In this document: piece by piece, positions 8,528-16,991 of the stretch
How positions within the stretch are numbered: position 1 is the stretch's first letter
Layout: every line of letters starts with the position of its first letter
NCBI GenBank assembly: GCA_903893485.1
Contig: CAITMK010000012.1
Location: forward strand, 62,001-126,000
Length of the DNA: 64,000 nucleotides
From: Candidatus Magasanikiibacteriota bacterium
GTDB lineage: Bacteria; Patescibacteria; ABY1; Magasanikbacterales; 2-02-FULL-50-9b
Direction of reading: 5' to 3'
The notes under the pieces: model-generated
The model's database searches: none
What the model was told of the DNA's origin: nothing
The model's input: the letters and a program-made list of their open reading frames with translations, nothing else
Program-made: the position numbers and the translations under genes

Positions 8528-10900
8528 CTAAAATTTATACATTGAAATCTTAGCCACATTAATAAGTCCTTTCATAAAGTCTGACTTATACTGCTGAAGC
8601 GTTTTAATTGCGCGCGCAATTTCAAGTGGATCATTTTTTTGAACAGGCGCTTCGGTCATAGTTACTTTGTCATCTTTCACTTTGGTAACAATTTGATTTC
8701 CCGCAACGCCGATGTAAGTCGAAGACTTGAAATCAATTGCGTATTGCAATGGATCGCCGCCAGCAAGCGGAAGAATTACTAAAGAATCTGGTTGACTAAT
8801 CTTAAAGACTAAACGGGCACCATCAAATGAAAGCAGCTCTCGCTCAGAATGCTTTTGAAGAATTGGCGGTAATGGAATTTCAGTGGTTACGAAATTTTTT
8901 AGGTCAACTTGTGCATAGGTATTGCCATCACTCATGACTGCGGTATCCCCATATAGTTTAATTGTTCTGATCTGTCCGTAAAAAGGGTACCCCAGTTCTT
9001 TGCCCGTATTCATGTCGAGCACATGCAGCGCCGGTGCGTTTGTGGTGGTATCAAAAAGTGCCCACGCAATATAATGAGAACCGCCCACCACTGTTGTCAG
9101 CATTTGATTTTCTCCTACATTATCCGATTGTAGCTGCTTAACGAGCTTACCGGTTTTTGTATTCCAAGCGCTATATGCCGTAATGCCACTTTTTGAATGA
9201 GTTTCTAATATTAATGATTGATATTCGGCATGCACGGTAAAGCTTAAAAGATCTGCCATGTTGGCTGCGGTGATTTTTTGTACGACCGTATCTTTTTTTG
9301 TGGCAAAATCGTACCAATGTACCTCGCCGGTTGTTATTTTTTTAGCGGTTACCACACGAAACCATGCGAGGCCGGTTGGACCAACACTCCAAGGTTTCGT
9401 GGAATTAAGTTGCGGCATCCCGATTGTTGGAATTGTAAAATTCTTACCGGTACTTATTTTATGTACAATGATTGATTGAGTGGAAGTTACTCCGCCAAAG
9501 GCATTCGCTATGAGCGCGCCACCTGCACTAGCGACTGTCCCCATTAGTTTATTAAAAACATCGGGATGGGTTTTCAAGTAATCATTTGCGGCCGCTTGAG
9601 TTTTAATACTTTTTGGAACCGTTGCACTAAGTTTTTGTAAGCCGCTGGTAAGCGTATTAAAAAACTTTGTAGTATCTTTTGCCGAGACCAGTGGTACGTT
9701 TGCAGCGATCACATCATTGGCTACATCAAAATCCCCGTACTCTGCGATTGTCCCTTTGGGACCTGGTGGAACAGTCCACAATGAAACAGGTAAACTTGAA
9801 GCCCCGGGAATATCGCTGGTCTGCTGAAGTTTTTGTAGCGTCGCATCATCAATGCTGTTGTCACATTGAATCGTTTTGTATCGAAGGCCATTTGAGTCTG
9901 CCCAATAGATATATGGACCGGTTAGAACCGCATGACTTGCATTTTCAATGCCATCAGCCTTAGTAAAATTTGTAGGACAAGACATCTGCGTTGACTCGTT
10001 GAAGAAATTATATACAGAACCTTGTTTCCATAGCAGGCCAGAATCACCTGAAAGAAAATATGAAGCTTTCGCGTCATTAATTACAACAGGAGCAATGGTT
10101 TTGGTATCCATGGCGACTCGGTAATAACCATTATTCAAGTACAATGGATTTTCGACGTAGAATGATGACTTATCTGCCATGGATAAGAATTTTAAAACAC
10201 CCTCTGTCTGTATGAATGCCGTATAATCAATTGTGGTCGCTGCGGTATCGACAAATCGGCGAAATACGATTGTGTGATTATTTATATCGCTCGCTGCGAT
10301 ATAATCAGGCCCGATAACAAAATTTGTATTGCCCGCTTGATCTACCACGTCAACATCAGGATCTTGTAGAAAATCAGCAACACTTTGCGTCTTATTTTGC
10401 GCAACATCAAGGACTTCATACGTTTGGGTGTCCGTACTATAGACTGCAAACTTTCCATCTACGGATGCAGCAACCTCACCCAAAAGAGTATCTGATGATT
10501 TTGCGATAAGTTGCGAGACTTTTTTACTTGTAAAATCGTATTGATATATGCCGGATGTTGCATCTTTGCTTCCCCAAATGACGGTGTTGTTTGTAATCGC
10601 TGCGTTTGAGAGCTCGTATAGCGGATCTGAAATTGGCGCAAAACTACCGGTGCCTACATCGGTCATCATGAGTTGGCCATCTGGATGAGTTGAAACAAAT
10701 GGGGATTGGCCGCTAGGACTTGTGAACCAAACAACATGTGAACCAAATGCAGCCCAATCGTTTGCAGGGTCCTGTTGAAATCCACTTTGCGTTCCGTAGC
10801 CAGCAACCGGAGTTGCAGTAGTTGCGGCAATTGCGGATGCCGTTGGCAATAATAATGAAATAACGGTGAAGAGCGAAACGAAAGAGCTTTTTTTAAACAT
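8528..10900 (-). CDS. Exported beta-propeller-like surface protein
   Basis: The 790-residue protein starts with a signal peptide: FKKSS, a hydrophobic core, and cleavage near ASAIAA. The body holds repeated short blocks of the kind seen in TolB/WD-like propellers, such as VVWFTSP, FAVYSTD, YIYWADSN and LAWFRVV. In each, a W or Y after small hydrophobic residues alternates with T/N-rich loops; about a dozen are visible. A helical C-terminal tail ends in LINVAKISMYKF. No enzyme motif is seen. The promoter is a TATACT box (10910-10915 on this strand's complement) 9 nt before ATG, with no Shine-Dalgarno sequence. The fold is inferred from repeat pattern; ligand and role are unknown. Confidence 0.7.
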   Translation of the reverse strand: MFKKSSFVSLFTVISLLLPTASAIAATTATPVAGYGTQSGFQQDPANDWAAFGSHVVWFTSPSGQSPFVSTHPDGQLMMTDVGTGSFAPISDPLYELSNAAITNNTVIWGSKDATSGIYQYDFTSKKVSQLIAKSSDTLLGEVAASVDGKFAVYSTDTQTYEVLDVAQNKTQSVADFLQDPDVDVVDQAGNTNFVIGPDYIAASDINNHTIVFRRFVDTAATTIDYTAFIQTEGVLKFLSMADKSSFYVENPLYLNNGYYRVAMDTKTIAPVVINDAKASYFLSGDSGLLWKQGSVYNFFNESTQMSCPTNFTKADGIENASHAVLTGPYIYWADSNGLRYKTIQCDNSIDDATLQKLQQTSDIPGASSLPVSLWTVPPGPKGTIAEYGDFDVANDVIAANVPLVSAKDTTKFFNTLTSGLQKLSATVPKSIKTQAAANDYLKTHPDVFNKLMGTVASAGGALIANAFGGVTSTQSIIVHKISTGKNFTIPTIGMPQLNSTKPWSVGPTGLAWFRVVTAKKITTGEVHWYDFATKKDTVVQKITAANMADLLSFTVHAEYQSLILETHSKSGITAYSAWNTKTGKLVKQLQSDNVGENQMLTTVVGGSHYIAWALFDTTTNAPALHVLDMNTGKELGYPFYGQIRTIKLYGDTAVMSDGNTYAQVDLKNFVTTEIPLPPILQKHSERELLSFDGARLVFKISQPDSLVILPLAGGDPLQYAIDFKSSTYIGVAGNQIVTKVKDDKVTMTEAPVQKNDPLEIARAIKTLQQYKSDFMKGLINVAKISMYKF

Positions 10901-10909
10901 AATACCGCC

Positions 10910-10915
10910 AGTATA
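10910..10915 (-). promoter_or_regulatory. -10 box (TATACT) of the propeller gene
   Basis: Read on the minus strand, TATACT is followed by 9 nt and then the ATG at 10900. No good -35 is visible. Confidence 0.6.
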
Positions 10916-10942
10916 CTAGAGCTAAATAAAAATAAATAGCCA

Positions 10943-10971
10943 TTGTTGGTTTATGATATTATTTGTATACT
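10943..10971 (+). promoter_or_regulatory. Promoter of the TPM-domain gene
   Basis: TTGTTG (10943-10948), 17 bp, TATACT (10966-10971), 9 nt, ATG 10981. The stretch from TATACT to ATG is almost the same as that before the 7710 gene. Confidence 0.65.
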
Positions 10972-10980
10972 GATCGACAT

Positions 10981-11745
10981 ATGAAAAAACTCATCGCCTT
11001 ATTGAGCATTATTTCAGCATTTACATTTTGTTCAACCGCGCTTGCCTCTAATGGATATCCTGCACATACCTATACGTATGTGAATGATTTTGCCAAAGTG
11101 CTCACACCAGATGACATTAATACATTGCAATCGCAGCTTTCAAAATTTGATACTGATAATGATGTTTCAATTATTGTGGCGACCGTGAATTCAATTCAAG
11201 ATTATCCAACGGGCGACCAAACAATTGAATCATTTGGAATGAATTTGTTTAATAACTGGGGCGTCGGCAGCGCAAAAAAAAATAATGGCGTACTTATGTT
11301 GGTTGCGGTTAAAGATCGTAAAATTCGCATTCAACTTGGTTCGGGATACGGATCATCGTATGATGCTACGATGACGAAAATTATTGCGAGTGACATGTCG
11401 CCATCTTTTAAAGCGGGGCAGTTTGGTGCAGGCTTCAGACTCGGCGCTGCATCGGTTATGAATGTGGTGGGGGTTGCAAATCGTGTGCTAACACCAGAAG
11501 AGAAAAAAGCGGCAATGGTAAAAACTTATGTAGTCATGGGCGGTATCGCAATCTTATTGATTGTGCTTATTGCCGCGGCGATCTCCGCCTTTCGTTCGGG
11601 CAAAACAGGTTGGGGTTGGATATTTTTGGCAGCTATTGGCGCGATAATTTGGTTTTTATTTCGATTAATGCCAAACGGACGTGGTGGCGGTGGCGGATAT
11701 GGCGGTGGCTCGTCATCGGGTGGTGGTGGATCAGGTAGTTTTTAA
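10981..11745 (+). CDS. TPM-domain (YgcG-like) membrane protein
   Basis: The 254-residue protein has a signal peptide (MKKLIALLSII...ALAS). A TPM domain follows at about residues 30-170, recognisable from YVNDFAKVLTP, the KNNGVLMLVAVKDRKIRIQLGSGYG block and the downstream IIASDMSPSFKAGQF block. Two hydrophobic helices come next, and the tail is Gly/Ser-rich (GGGGYGGGSSSGGGGSGSF), typical of YgcG proteins. The domain has been linked to membrane-protein or photosystem quality control; the role here is unknown. ATG 10981 is chosen over 10963 because a TATACT box sits 9 nt before it. Confidence 0.88.
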   Translation: MKKLIALLSIISAFTFCSTALASNGYPAHTYTYVNDFAKVLTPDDINTLQSQLSKFDTDNDVSIIVATVNSIQDYPTGDQTIESFGMNLFNNWGVGSAKKNNGVLMLVAVKDRKIRIQLGSGYGSSYDATMTKIIASDMSPSFKAGQFGAGFRLGAASVMNVVGVANRVLTPEEKKAAMVKTYVVMGGIAILLIVLIAAAISAFRSGKTGWGWIFLAAIGAIIWFLFRLMPNGRGGGGGYGGGSSSGGGGSGSF

Positions 11746-11780
11746 AAAAACAGCCGACCTTGCGTTTCCACAAAATCGGC
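11743..11780 (-). terminator. Terminator of the 11784 minus-strand gene
   Basis: On the minus strand GCCGA pairs with TCGGC, followed by TGTTTTTTT, starting 3 nt after the stop. Confidence 0.75.
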
Positions 11781-11783
11781 GGG

Positions 11784-12407
11784 TTAGGGGTTTGGCACTT
11801 CCGGCCGGCCCAAAATAATGTCTGAGTGTGCCCAATCGATGCGCCAGCCGCGTAGATAAACAGCTCCGAGAATTCGTTGCAGAATTTCCTTTGCTCGTTG
11901 ATCTTTTGGATGTCTGAGCGAAGTAATCCGAATCACGAAATGTTCGCGCCGCGATGGTTTGCTTAGGGTCTCTACGGTAATTTGGGCGCAACCGATCTTT
12001 GCCCACTGAGGTTGGAGTTCTGGGGCGGCGTAACGGACGCTCACCGGTATGCGGTTAGCCACAGCCTCGACATCGGCAAGACTTGGCATAGGGAAACGCG
12101 TCGTATCGGCCTGTGCAAAATGGTACACGTCGGTGTTTACTTTTTTGAGGATGGCAATTTCTACCGGGACTGATCCTGGAAGAAGGATGATTTCGTCAGA
12201 GAAGTCTTGTGACTCAACATCGCTTGGCAGGCCAACCTCGACACACTTTGCAAAGCCGGCCCTAATAAATGGAGCCTGCAGGTGCGGCGGAATTGCCGAG
12301 AGCAACTTTGAGTTGTCGCCTGGTGCGCATGGTTCGCGCGTTGCAAAAAATTGCTTTAAAGGCACCTCGCTTGAAGCGGGCACCACGAAATAGGTACGCC
12401 AGTTCAT
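11784..12407 (-). CDS. Orphan protein, Shine-Dalgarno-led unit
   Basis: The 207-residue product is not recognised and has no signal peptide or membrane helix. The sequence mixes short hydrophobic strands with polar helices; residues 150-200 contain HFVIRITSLRHPKDQRAKEI and a closing strand-rich stretch. The start is fixed by a perfect AGGAGGTG about 4 nt before ATG. A promoter (TTGACT, 17 bp, TAACGT at 12455-12427, minus strand) lies across the last codons of the neighbouring nucleotidyltransferase gene, and a terminator follows. Its codons favour G/C in third positions, unlike the flanking genes. Confidence 0.75.
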   Translation of the reverse strand: MNWRTYFVVPASSEVPLKQFFATREPCAPGDNSKLLSAIPPHLQAPFIRAGFAKCVEVGLPSDVESQDFSDEIILLPGSVPVEIAILKKVNTDVYHFAQADTTRFPMPSLADVEAVANRIPVSVRYAAPELQPQWAKIGCAQITVETLSKPSRREHFVIRITSLRHPKDQRAKEILQRILGAVYLRGWRIDWAHSDIILGRPEVPNP

Positions 12408-12426
12408 GAGACACCTCCTGAACGCA

Positions 12427-12455
12427 ACGTTACTACTGTTTTTTCAAAAAGTCAA
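12427..12455 (-). promoter_or_regulatory. Promoter of the 11784 orphan gene
   Basis: TTGACT-17 bp-TAACGT on the minus strand. The -35 is inside the last codons (Asp-Phe) of the upstream nucleotidyltransferase gene. Confidence 0.6.
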
Positions 12456-13911
12456 TCGCCTGGAGTTTAGTTGAAAGTTTGCCACTGAGCTGCGCTTCGC
12501 GAAGTAATTCCAAAAGTTCACCAACGCGTGGGCCCGGTGCGATTTTAAGAGCCGACATAATTTCAGTGCCGTCTAAAAGTGGCTCAATTACTTTTTGCAT
12601 GGGACCGCGGCCACGCAGTAATTTTTTGACGCGCGCCAAAACAGCATGCACATGTTTTTTCTTTGGAAAACCAGCAGATGGAATGGTTGCGGAGCCATCG
12701 CTAAAAAGCATGGTCAATAATTCGCGGCCCGCATTTAGGTCACGCACAAAATATTTTTCAATCGTAGTTTCTTTTAAATCTGCAACATCAGCTTGCACCG
12801 CGAGTAGGTGATGATCGATGAGCCACACGGCCAAATCAACATCAACATTACAACCTTCCACGGATGATAGTTTTAAGCGTTCCATGATTTGCCGACCAAC
12901 GCGCCCGCCAACAACATCGTGGCCGGTGAATCGAATGCGATCGACACCGTCTTTTTTTGGTGTTTGAATGGTTAATGGTTTTGCGACGTCGTGCAAAAGT
13001 GTTGCAATGTACTGTGTTGGCGTTGCTTTGAGCGGCGCTTTATAAATGCGCGGCAGCAATTTAATAAAGCGGCGATATGGCGTGCCATGCAAATTTGAAA
13101 CTGCAACAACGGTATGTTTCCACACGTCGCCTTCGCTATGATAATTTTTTGGCTGTGGGCATTTGTGCATTGTCAAAAGTTCTGGTGCTACTGTGGCGAA
13201 TGCACCAAACTTATCCCAGAGTTCCATGAATCGCGCCGGATTTGCAATCAACGATTTCATAAATTCACGACCAACTAATTCGTATGGCACCAAGCGTTCA
13301 CCGTTTTTGGTAACGTCATTTACGCGTGGCATTAATTTTTTCATGGCAGCGGCAGTTTTTGGTTCAATTGCAAAATTCAGCTGGCACGCAAAGCGCAACC
13401 CACGTAAAATGCGCGTGTAATCTTCTTGAAAACGTTCGGCCGGCTTGCCGACCGCGCGCAATTTTTTGGCGCGCAAATCAGCGCGGCCGCCAAAGGGGTC
13501 GATGAGTTTATCGGTTGCCAAATCAAGTGCAATTGCATTAATGGTAAAATCTCGACGTGCTAAATCTTTTTCGATTGGTAGGGTGTGTGCGGCATAAACT
13601 TCAACATCGCGATAGGCGCCCGTGCCACCTGGAACTTCGGTGCGGGGAAGCGCGATATCGATTTGCGCGCCGCCTTTTTGCGGCGCAAATTTAATTACAC
13701 CAAACGTTTTGCCAACCACATCAACGGATCCATAAGTTTCCAAAAAAGAAATCAAATCTTCGAGTGGTACGCCGCGCACCACTAAATCAACATCCTTACT
13801 TGGGCGACGCAGCAAAATATCGCGCACCATGCCGCCAACCAAAAAAATCTGCGCATCAGGATATGCGCGCAGCAGCGGTTTTGCCCATGAAAATTTAAGT
13901 CCATGTTTCAT
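12433..13911 (-). CDS. cca: CCA-adding-type tRNA nucleotidyltransferase with HD domain
   Basis: The 492-residue enzyme is of the class II polymerase-beta superfamily. Near the start it has FLVGGMVRDILLRRPSKDVDLVV (G-GxxRD and the DxD metal ligands). Next come RRDFTINAIALD, DPFGGRADLRAKKLRAVG and the RILRGLRFAC template block. A C-terminal HD domain carries HDVAKP. It most likely adds or repairs the 3' CCA of tRNAs; poly(A) polymerase PcnB is the alternative in this family. At least one tRNA in the window (Ile) has no encoded CCA and would need it. Start at 13911 (MKHGLKFSW) is chosen because an upstream extension to 14022 overlaps the divergent promoter. Confidence 0.88.
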   Translation of the reverse strand: MKHGLKFSWAKPLLRAYPDAQIFLVGGMVRDILLRRPSKDVDLVVRGVPLEDLISFLETYGSVDVVGKTFGVIKFAPQKGGAQIDIALPRTEVPGGTGAYRDVEVYAAHTLPIEKDLARRDFTINAIALDLATDKLIDPFGGRADLRAKKLRAVGKPAERFQEDYTRILRGLRFACQLNFAIEPKTAAAMKKLMPRVNDVTKNGERLVPYELVGREFMKSLIANPARFMELWDKFGAFATVAPELLTMHKCPQPKNYHSEGDVWKHTVVAVSNLHGTPYRRFIKLLPRIYKAPLKATPTQYIATLLHDVAKPLTIQTPKKDGVDRIRFTGHDVVGGRVGRQIMERLKLSSVEGCNVDVDLAVWLIDHHLLAVQADVADLKETTIEKYFVRDLNAGRELLTMLFSDGSATIPSAGFPKKKHVHAVLARVKKLLRGRGPMQKVIEPLLDGTEIMSALKIAPGPRVGELLELLREAQLSGKLSTKLQAIDFLKKQ

Positions 13912-13960
13912 GGCTCTATCGTAGCGCAAAAGTACTTGATTGTCCACCCCACGGACGTGG

Positions 13961-13966
13961 TATACT
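13961..13966 (+). promoter_or_regulatory. -10 box (TATACT) of the 13981 gene
   Basis: TATACT lies 14 nt before ATG 13981. TTGATT at 13936 is a possible -35 at a long 19-bp spacing. Confidence 0.5.
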
Positions 13967-13980
13967 ACGCGCAACTTTTT

Positions 13981-14886
13981 ATGCAGAATTTGTCTTTTAA
14001 AAAACAAGGACGCCAATATCATATTTTTTTGAATGATACCGAAATTGCGGTTGCACCAGAATTTGTATTTCCAGATTCAGAAGCAGCTGACCCCACAATT
14101 GAATTGCAATCAAATCAAGAAGGTTTTGTTGTGGGCAATGAGGCGATTTACCTAATTGAGCCAAAAGCAACGGTGACGTTTTTGTACAATGGCGTTCCCG
14201 CAGCGCACATGCCGCTTTCGCAGTTTATGATGCCGGGAAATTATACGTTTTCAGATGCGGGGCATCATTCTGCCGCGATTGAAAAAGGTTTTGATAAATT
14301 ATTGGATCGAATGTATGCGCTCGCGGAGCGCGCCGGCGCAGATCCTTCGGTGGTTGAACTTTTTGATGCAGAGACGGGGCCGGTTGATTTACAAAACGCT
14401 GCCGAAGAGATCGGGCAGCGAATGTTGGTTGCTGAAAAAGATGAAGCGCTGAAAAATAAAATTACGCAGGCTTTTGCAAAATTAGGTAAAATTAAATTTT
14501 TGCCAAAATCGTTAGGCATGGATCAAACGCAGGACAATCGTGAAATTATAAATCGCTATGCTGAGACGTTTAAAATATTTCGAGAAATAAAAGAAGATTC
14601 TGCTGCAGAAGCGGTAAAAGCATATCCACATAAAAATGAACTGTACGTTATTTTTGAACGCGCGCCAGAACTGCTGGAAACGCATGTGCGTGTAGCTGTC
14701 GCCGAAAATTACAAAGAGTATCGACACCAAGAAGAATTGCTTACAGGAATTGATTTGGCAGCACTTAAAGAAATTAGAGCGGATCAAAAGGGAATGGCCA
14801 CCGCAGAAAAAACGGAATTACTTAGGGGTGCAACGGAGCCTCAGAAGGTGAATGAAATTGAGGCGTCCCTTGGTTCAAGAAAGTGA
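13981..14886 (+). CDS. Unrecognised soluble protein
   Basis: The 301-residue product is not recognised. ATG 13981 (MQNLSFKK) follows a TATACT box; an in-frame upstream ATG at 13903 would overlap the divergent cca start. The N-terminal 110 residues look strand-rich with a small-domain pattern (GRQYHIFLNDTEIAVAPEF, then AIYLIEPKATVTFLYNG). The rest is mostly charged helix, with no signal peptide or membrane segment. It ends just before the tRNA-Ile promoter. A cytoplasmic binding or scaffolding protein is possible but unsupported. Confidence 0.7.
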   Translation: MQNLSFKKQGRQYHIFLNDTEIAVAPEFVFPDSEAADPTIELQSNQEGFVVGNEAIYLIEPKATVTFLYNGVPAAHMPLSQFMMPGNYTFSDAGHHSAAIEKGFDKLLDRMYALAERAGADPSVVELFDAETGPVDLQNAAEEIGQRMLVAEKDEALKNKITQAFAKLGKIKFLPKSLGMDQTQDNREIINRYAETFKIFREIKEDSAAEAVKAYPHKNELYVIFERAPELLETHVRVAVAENYKEYRHQEELLTGIDLAALKEIRADQKGMATAEKTELLRGATEPQKVNEIEASLGSRK

Positions 14887-14888
14887 TC

Positions 14889-14918
14889 TTGAAGGTTTGA
14901 GGGGTAACGTGGTAAAGT
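14889..14918 (+). promoter_or_regulatory. tRNA-Ile promoter
   Basis: TTGAAG (14889-14894), 18 bp, TAAAGT (14913-14918). The predicted transcript would carry a leader of about 120 nt before the tRNA. Confidence 0.5.
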
Positions 14919-14945
14919 GCAGGCGTTCAAAAACGTATTCTCTTC

Positions 14946-15037
14946 GGGCCGTAGATACTTCGCGCACGTTGTGCGCTCGTCGCTACTGGCCCTCCAGTCG
15001 AAGACAACTTCAAATGCACGCATTTGAATTGTCGTCT
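14946..15037 (+). repeat. Two hairpins in the tRNA-Ile leader
   Basis: Hairpin 1 (14946-14992) pairs GGGCC-GTAG with CTAC-T-GGCCC around an inner stem GCGCAC/GTGCGC. Hairpin 2 (15001-15037) pairs AGACAA-TTCAAATG with CATTTGAA-TTGTCGTCT. The 3' arm of hairpin 1, GCTACTGGCCC (14982-14992), is also the exact reverse complement of the tRNA 5' end (15044-15054). Confidence 0.7.
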
Positions 15038-15043
15038 CCTTAC

Positions 15044-15117
15044 GGGCCAGTAGCTCAGTTGGTGAGAGCACGGTGCTTATAACGCCGGGGTCCTGGGTTC
15101 GAGTCCCAGCTGGCCTA
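15044..15117 (+). tRNA. tRNA-Ile, anticodon UAU
   Basis: A full cloverleaf can be drawn. The acceptor stem is GGGCCAG/CTGGCCT (with G1-U72), the D arm GCTC...GAGC, the anticodon stem CGGTG/CGCCG and the T arm CTGGG/CCCAG with TTCGAGT. The seven-base anticodon loop CTTATAA gives UAU, reading the AUA codon. The discriminator is A, and CCA is not encoded (TAT follows). Confidence 0.9.
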
Positions 15118-15123
15118 TATAAA

Positions 15124-15150
15124 AATACCACCCATTTGGGTGGTATTTTT
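15124..15150 (+). terminator. tRNA-Ile terminator
   Basis: Stem AATACCACCC/GGGTGGTATT with a four-base loop and a T run. Confidence 0.85.
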
Positions 15151-15162
15151 ATATTTGTTTAA

Positions 15163-15211
15163 GGCTGGGATTCGAAGGGTTGTCGCGCCTCCGCGCGAAG
15201 CGAATCCCAGC
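15163..15211. repeat. Nested palindrome after tRNA-Ile
   Basis: Outer arms GCTGGGATTCG and CGAATCCCAGC are perfect reverse complements; an inner CGCGC/GCGCG stem sits between them. Confidence 0.75.
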
Positions 15212-15221
15212 AACCACAAAA

Positions 15222-15893
15222 TTATTTAACCCCTCTAACTACAAACGATTGCAACAGCTGCTCAAACATCATTTGGGTTGCCGTATCATCGGATCCAGAA
15301 TAATTTTCTGTAATCAGAATCGCGTGATCTTTATTTGGAGTGATATAAACGCTCACACGTGCGCCATAGATATCATCTGTATTGTATCGAATACCAGGGG
15401 CCGCTACATCGAGATTGGATTTTATCGTTGGCGCCACTTCAGATTTACCCGTCATTAAATTGTACGATGAAATATCTGAATTTTTTTGGGCCCATGTAAG
15501 TGCATCGTACGCATCCGGATTGCCATATACGGTAAACGTTATAAATGGCGGAGGAGTTTCACCTTCAAAAACGCCAAGCAGTGTTTCGTATGTTTTTTCT
15601 GGATATACAGTCATGCCGGTTTCGTAATGATTCTTTTTGTAGTTTTCGTCAAAGGATTGCGCAGCTGCAACAAGTCCTTGCGGCATTAAAAAATATCCGG
15701 AAAGCCCCAAACCAATTTTAGTAGGCTGCGGCGCTGGCACCGGTGCAATATTTGAAGGCCCTGGCTGTACAATAGTTGAAGGTGGTACCGCAACAGGCTC
15801 GGCAACTGGTCGAACGGGTTGAGCTAAATCTGGCGCACACCCAGCACCCGCAAGTATTAATACCAGAGGAATCGCAAAATAGGAAAGTTTCAT
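15222..15893 (-). CDS. Lipoprotein, unrecognised
   Basis: The 223-residue product begins MKLSYFAIPLVLILAGAGC, a lipoprotein signal with lipobox AGAGC (Cys19). It would be cut by signal peptidase II and anchored on the outer face of the membrane. A Pro/Val-rich linker (residues 20-60) leads to an alpha/beta domain of about 160 residues with no motif I can name; it resembles small solute- or stress-type lipoprotein domains only in general shape. On the minus strand TATACT (15920-15915) lies about 20 nt before ATG. This promoter is divergent from pheS and the two regions overlap. Confidence 0.8.
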   Translation of the reverse strand: MKLSYFAIPLVLILAGAGCAPDLAQPVRPVAEPVAVPPSTIVQPGPSNIAPVPAPQPTKIGLGLSGYFLMPQGLVAAAQSFDENYKKNHYETGMTVYPEKTYETLLGVFEGETPPPFITFTVYGNPDAYDALTWAQKNSDISSYNLMTGKSEVAPTIKSNLDVAAPGIRYNTDDIYGARVSVYITPNKDHAILITENYSGSDDTATQMMFEQLLQSFVVRGVK

Positions 15894-15930
15894 AGATTTT
15901 TTTAAGGAATTTATAGTATAGCATCGCGGG

Positions 15931-15959
15931 TTGCATCATCCAACAAAAAAAGCTAGAAT
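15931..15959 (+). promoter_or_regulatory. pheS promoter
   Basis: TTGCAT (15931-15936), 17 bp, TAGAAT (15954-15959), 14 nt before ATG. It overlaps the divergent lipoprotein promoter. Confidence 0.65.
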
Positions 15960-15973
15960 ACATTCATATTTGT

Positions 15974-16990
15974 ATGAAAGAAATCCTTGAAGACCTTCTT
16001 ACCCGCGCTACCGCAGCAGTCGCTGCGACCACAACATTAGACGAACTTGAAGCGGTTGATACCGCATTTTTAGGTCGCAAACAAGGCGAGCTCACGAATA
16101 TTTTGCGTGGGGTGAAGGATTTGTCCGTCGAGGAAAAACGCATAGCTGGTAGCCGCGCAAATGAAATTAAAATCGAGTTGGAAACTGCGCTCGCGGCACG
16201 TCGCGAATTATTGCAGGAGCAATCCGAGGACACAACATTTGATATTTCAGAACCAGTTTTACCACGTGCATCGCATGGCACGCTTCATCCGATTACACAG
16301 ATTTCAGAAATTTTGGAAAAGTTTTTTGCCGGCCTTGGATTCACGACATTGTCAGGTCCAGAACTTGAACATGATTATTTTAATTTTGAAGCGCTGCACA
16401 TTGCGCCAGATCATCCAGCGCGCGACATGCAAGATACATTTTATATTAAGGATCATCCAGAGTGGCTCATGCGTACACACACGTCATCCATGCAGGTGCG
16501 TGCGCTTCGCGAATATGGTGCGCCGCTCGCTGCAATAATGCCAGGCCGCTGCTATCGCAACGAAGCAACGGATGTTCGCCACGAACACACCTTTCATCAG
16601 ATGGATGGTTTTATGGTGGGTCCAAAAATTTCTTTTGCCGAACTTAAAGGCGTATTACTTGCTCTTGCGCAACATCTGTACGGTCCTGATACCGAAGTTC
16701 GTCTTCGCCCAAAGTTTTATCCATTCGTTGAGCCTGGTGTGAACGGCGAGGTGACGTGCGTATTTTGTAAAGGCAAGGGCTGCAAACTCTGCAAGCACAC
16801 TGGTTTTTTGGAAGTCTTTGGTGCAGGCATGATCCATCCAGAAGTTTTGCGCGCTGCAAATTTAAATCCCGAAGAATTTTCTGGTTTTGCATTTGGGCTT
16901 GGTCTTACACGGCTCGCGATGCTTAAATACGGGGTGAGCGATGTGCGCCTTCTGCAAAATTCCAGCGTAAATTTCCTTGAACAATTTTGA
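15974..16990 (+). CDS. pheS: Phenylalanyl-tRNA synthetase alpha subunit
   Basis: This catalytic subunit of the alpha2-beta2 enzyme charges tRNA-Phe. The 338 residues hold an N-terminal tRNA-binding coiled coil (1-90) and the class II core. Motif 2 lies at about residues 190-215 (GRCYRNEATDVRHEHTFHQMDG), and motif 3 at GFAFGLGLTRLAMLKYG near the C-terminus. A CxxC...CxxC insert (CVFCKGKGCKLC) typical of Gram-positive-type PheS is present. There is no Shine-Dalgarno sequence. The stop is one base before the pheT start, so both subunits are made from one message. Confidence 0.98.
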   Translation: MKEILEDLLTRATAAVAATTTLDELEAVDTAFLGRKQGELTNILRGVKDLSVEEKRIAGSRANEIKIELETALAARRELLQEQSEDTTFDISEPVLPRASHGTLHPITQISEILEKFFAGLGFTTLSGPELEHDYFNFEALHIAPDHPARDMQDTFYIKDHPEWLMRTHTSSMQVRALREYGAPLAAIMPGRCYRNEATDVRHEHTFHQMDGFMVGPKISFAELKGVLLALAQHLYGPDTEVRLRPKFYPFVEPGVNGEVTCVFCKGKGCKLCKHTGFLEVFGAGMIHPEVLRAANLNPEEFSGFAFGLGLTRLAMLKYGVSDVRLLQNSSVNFLEQF

Positions 16991-16991
16991 T

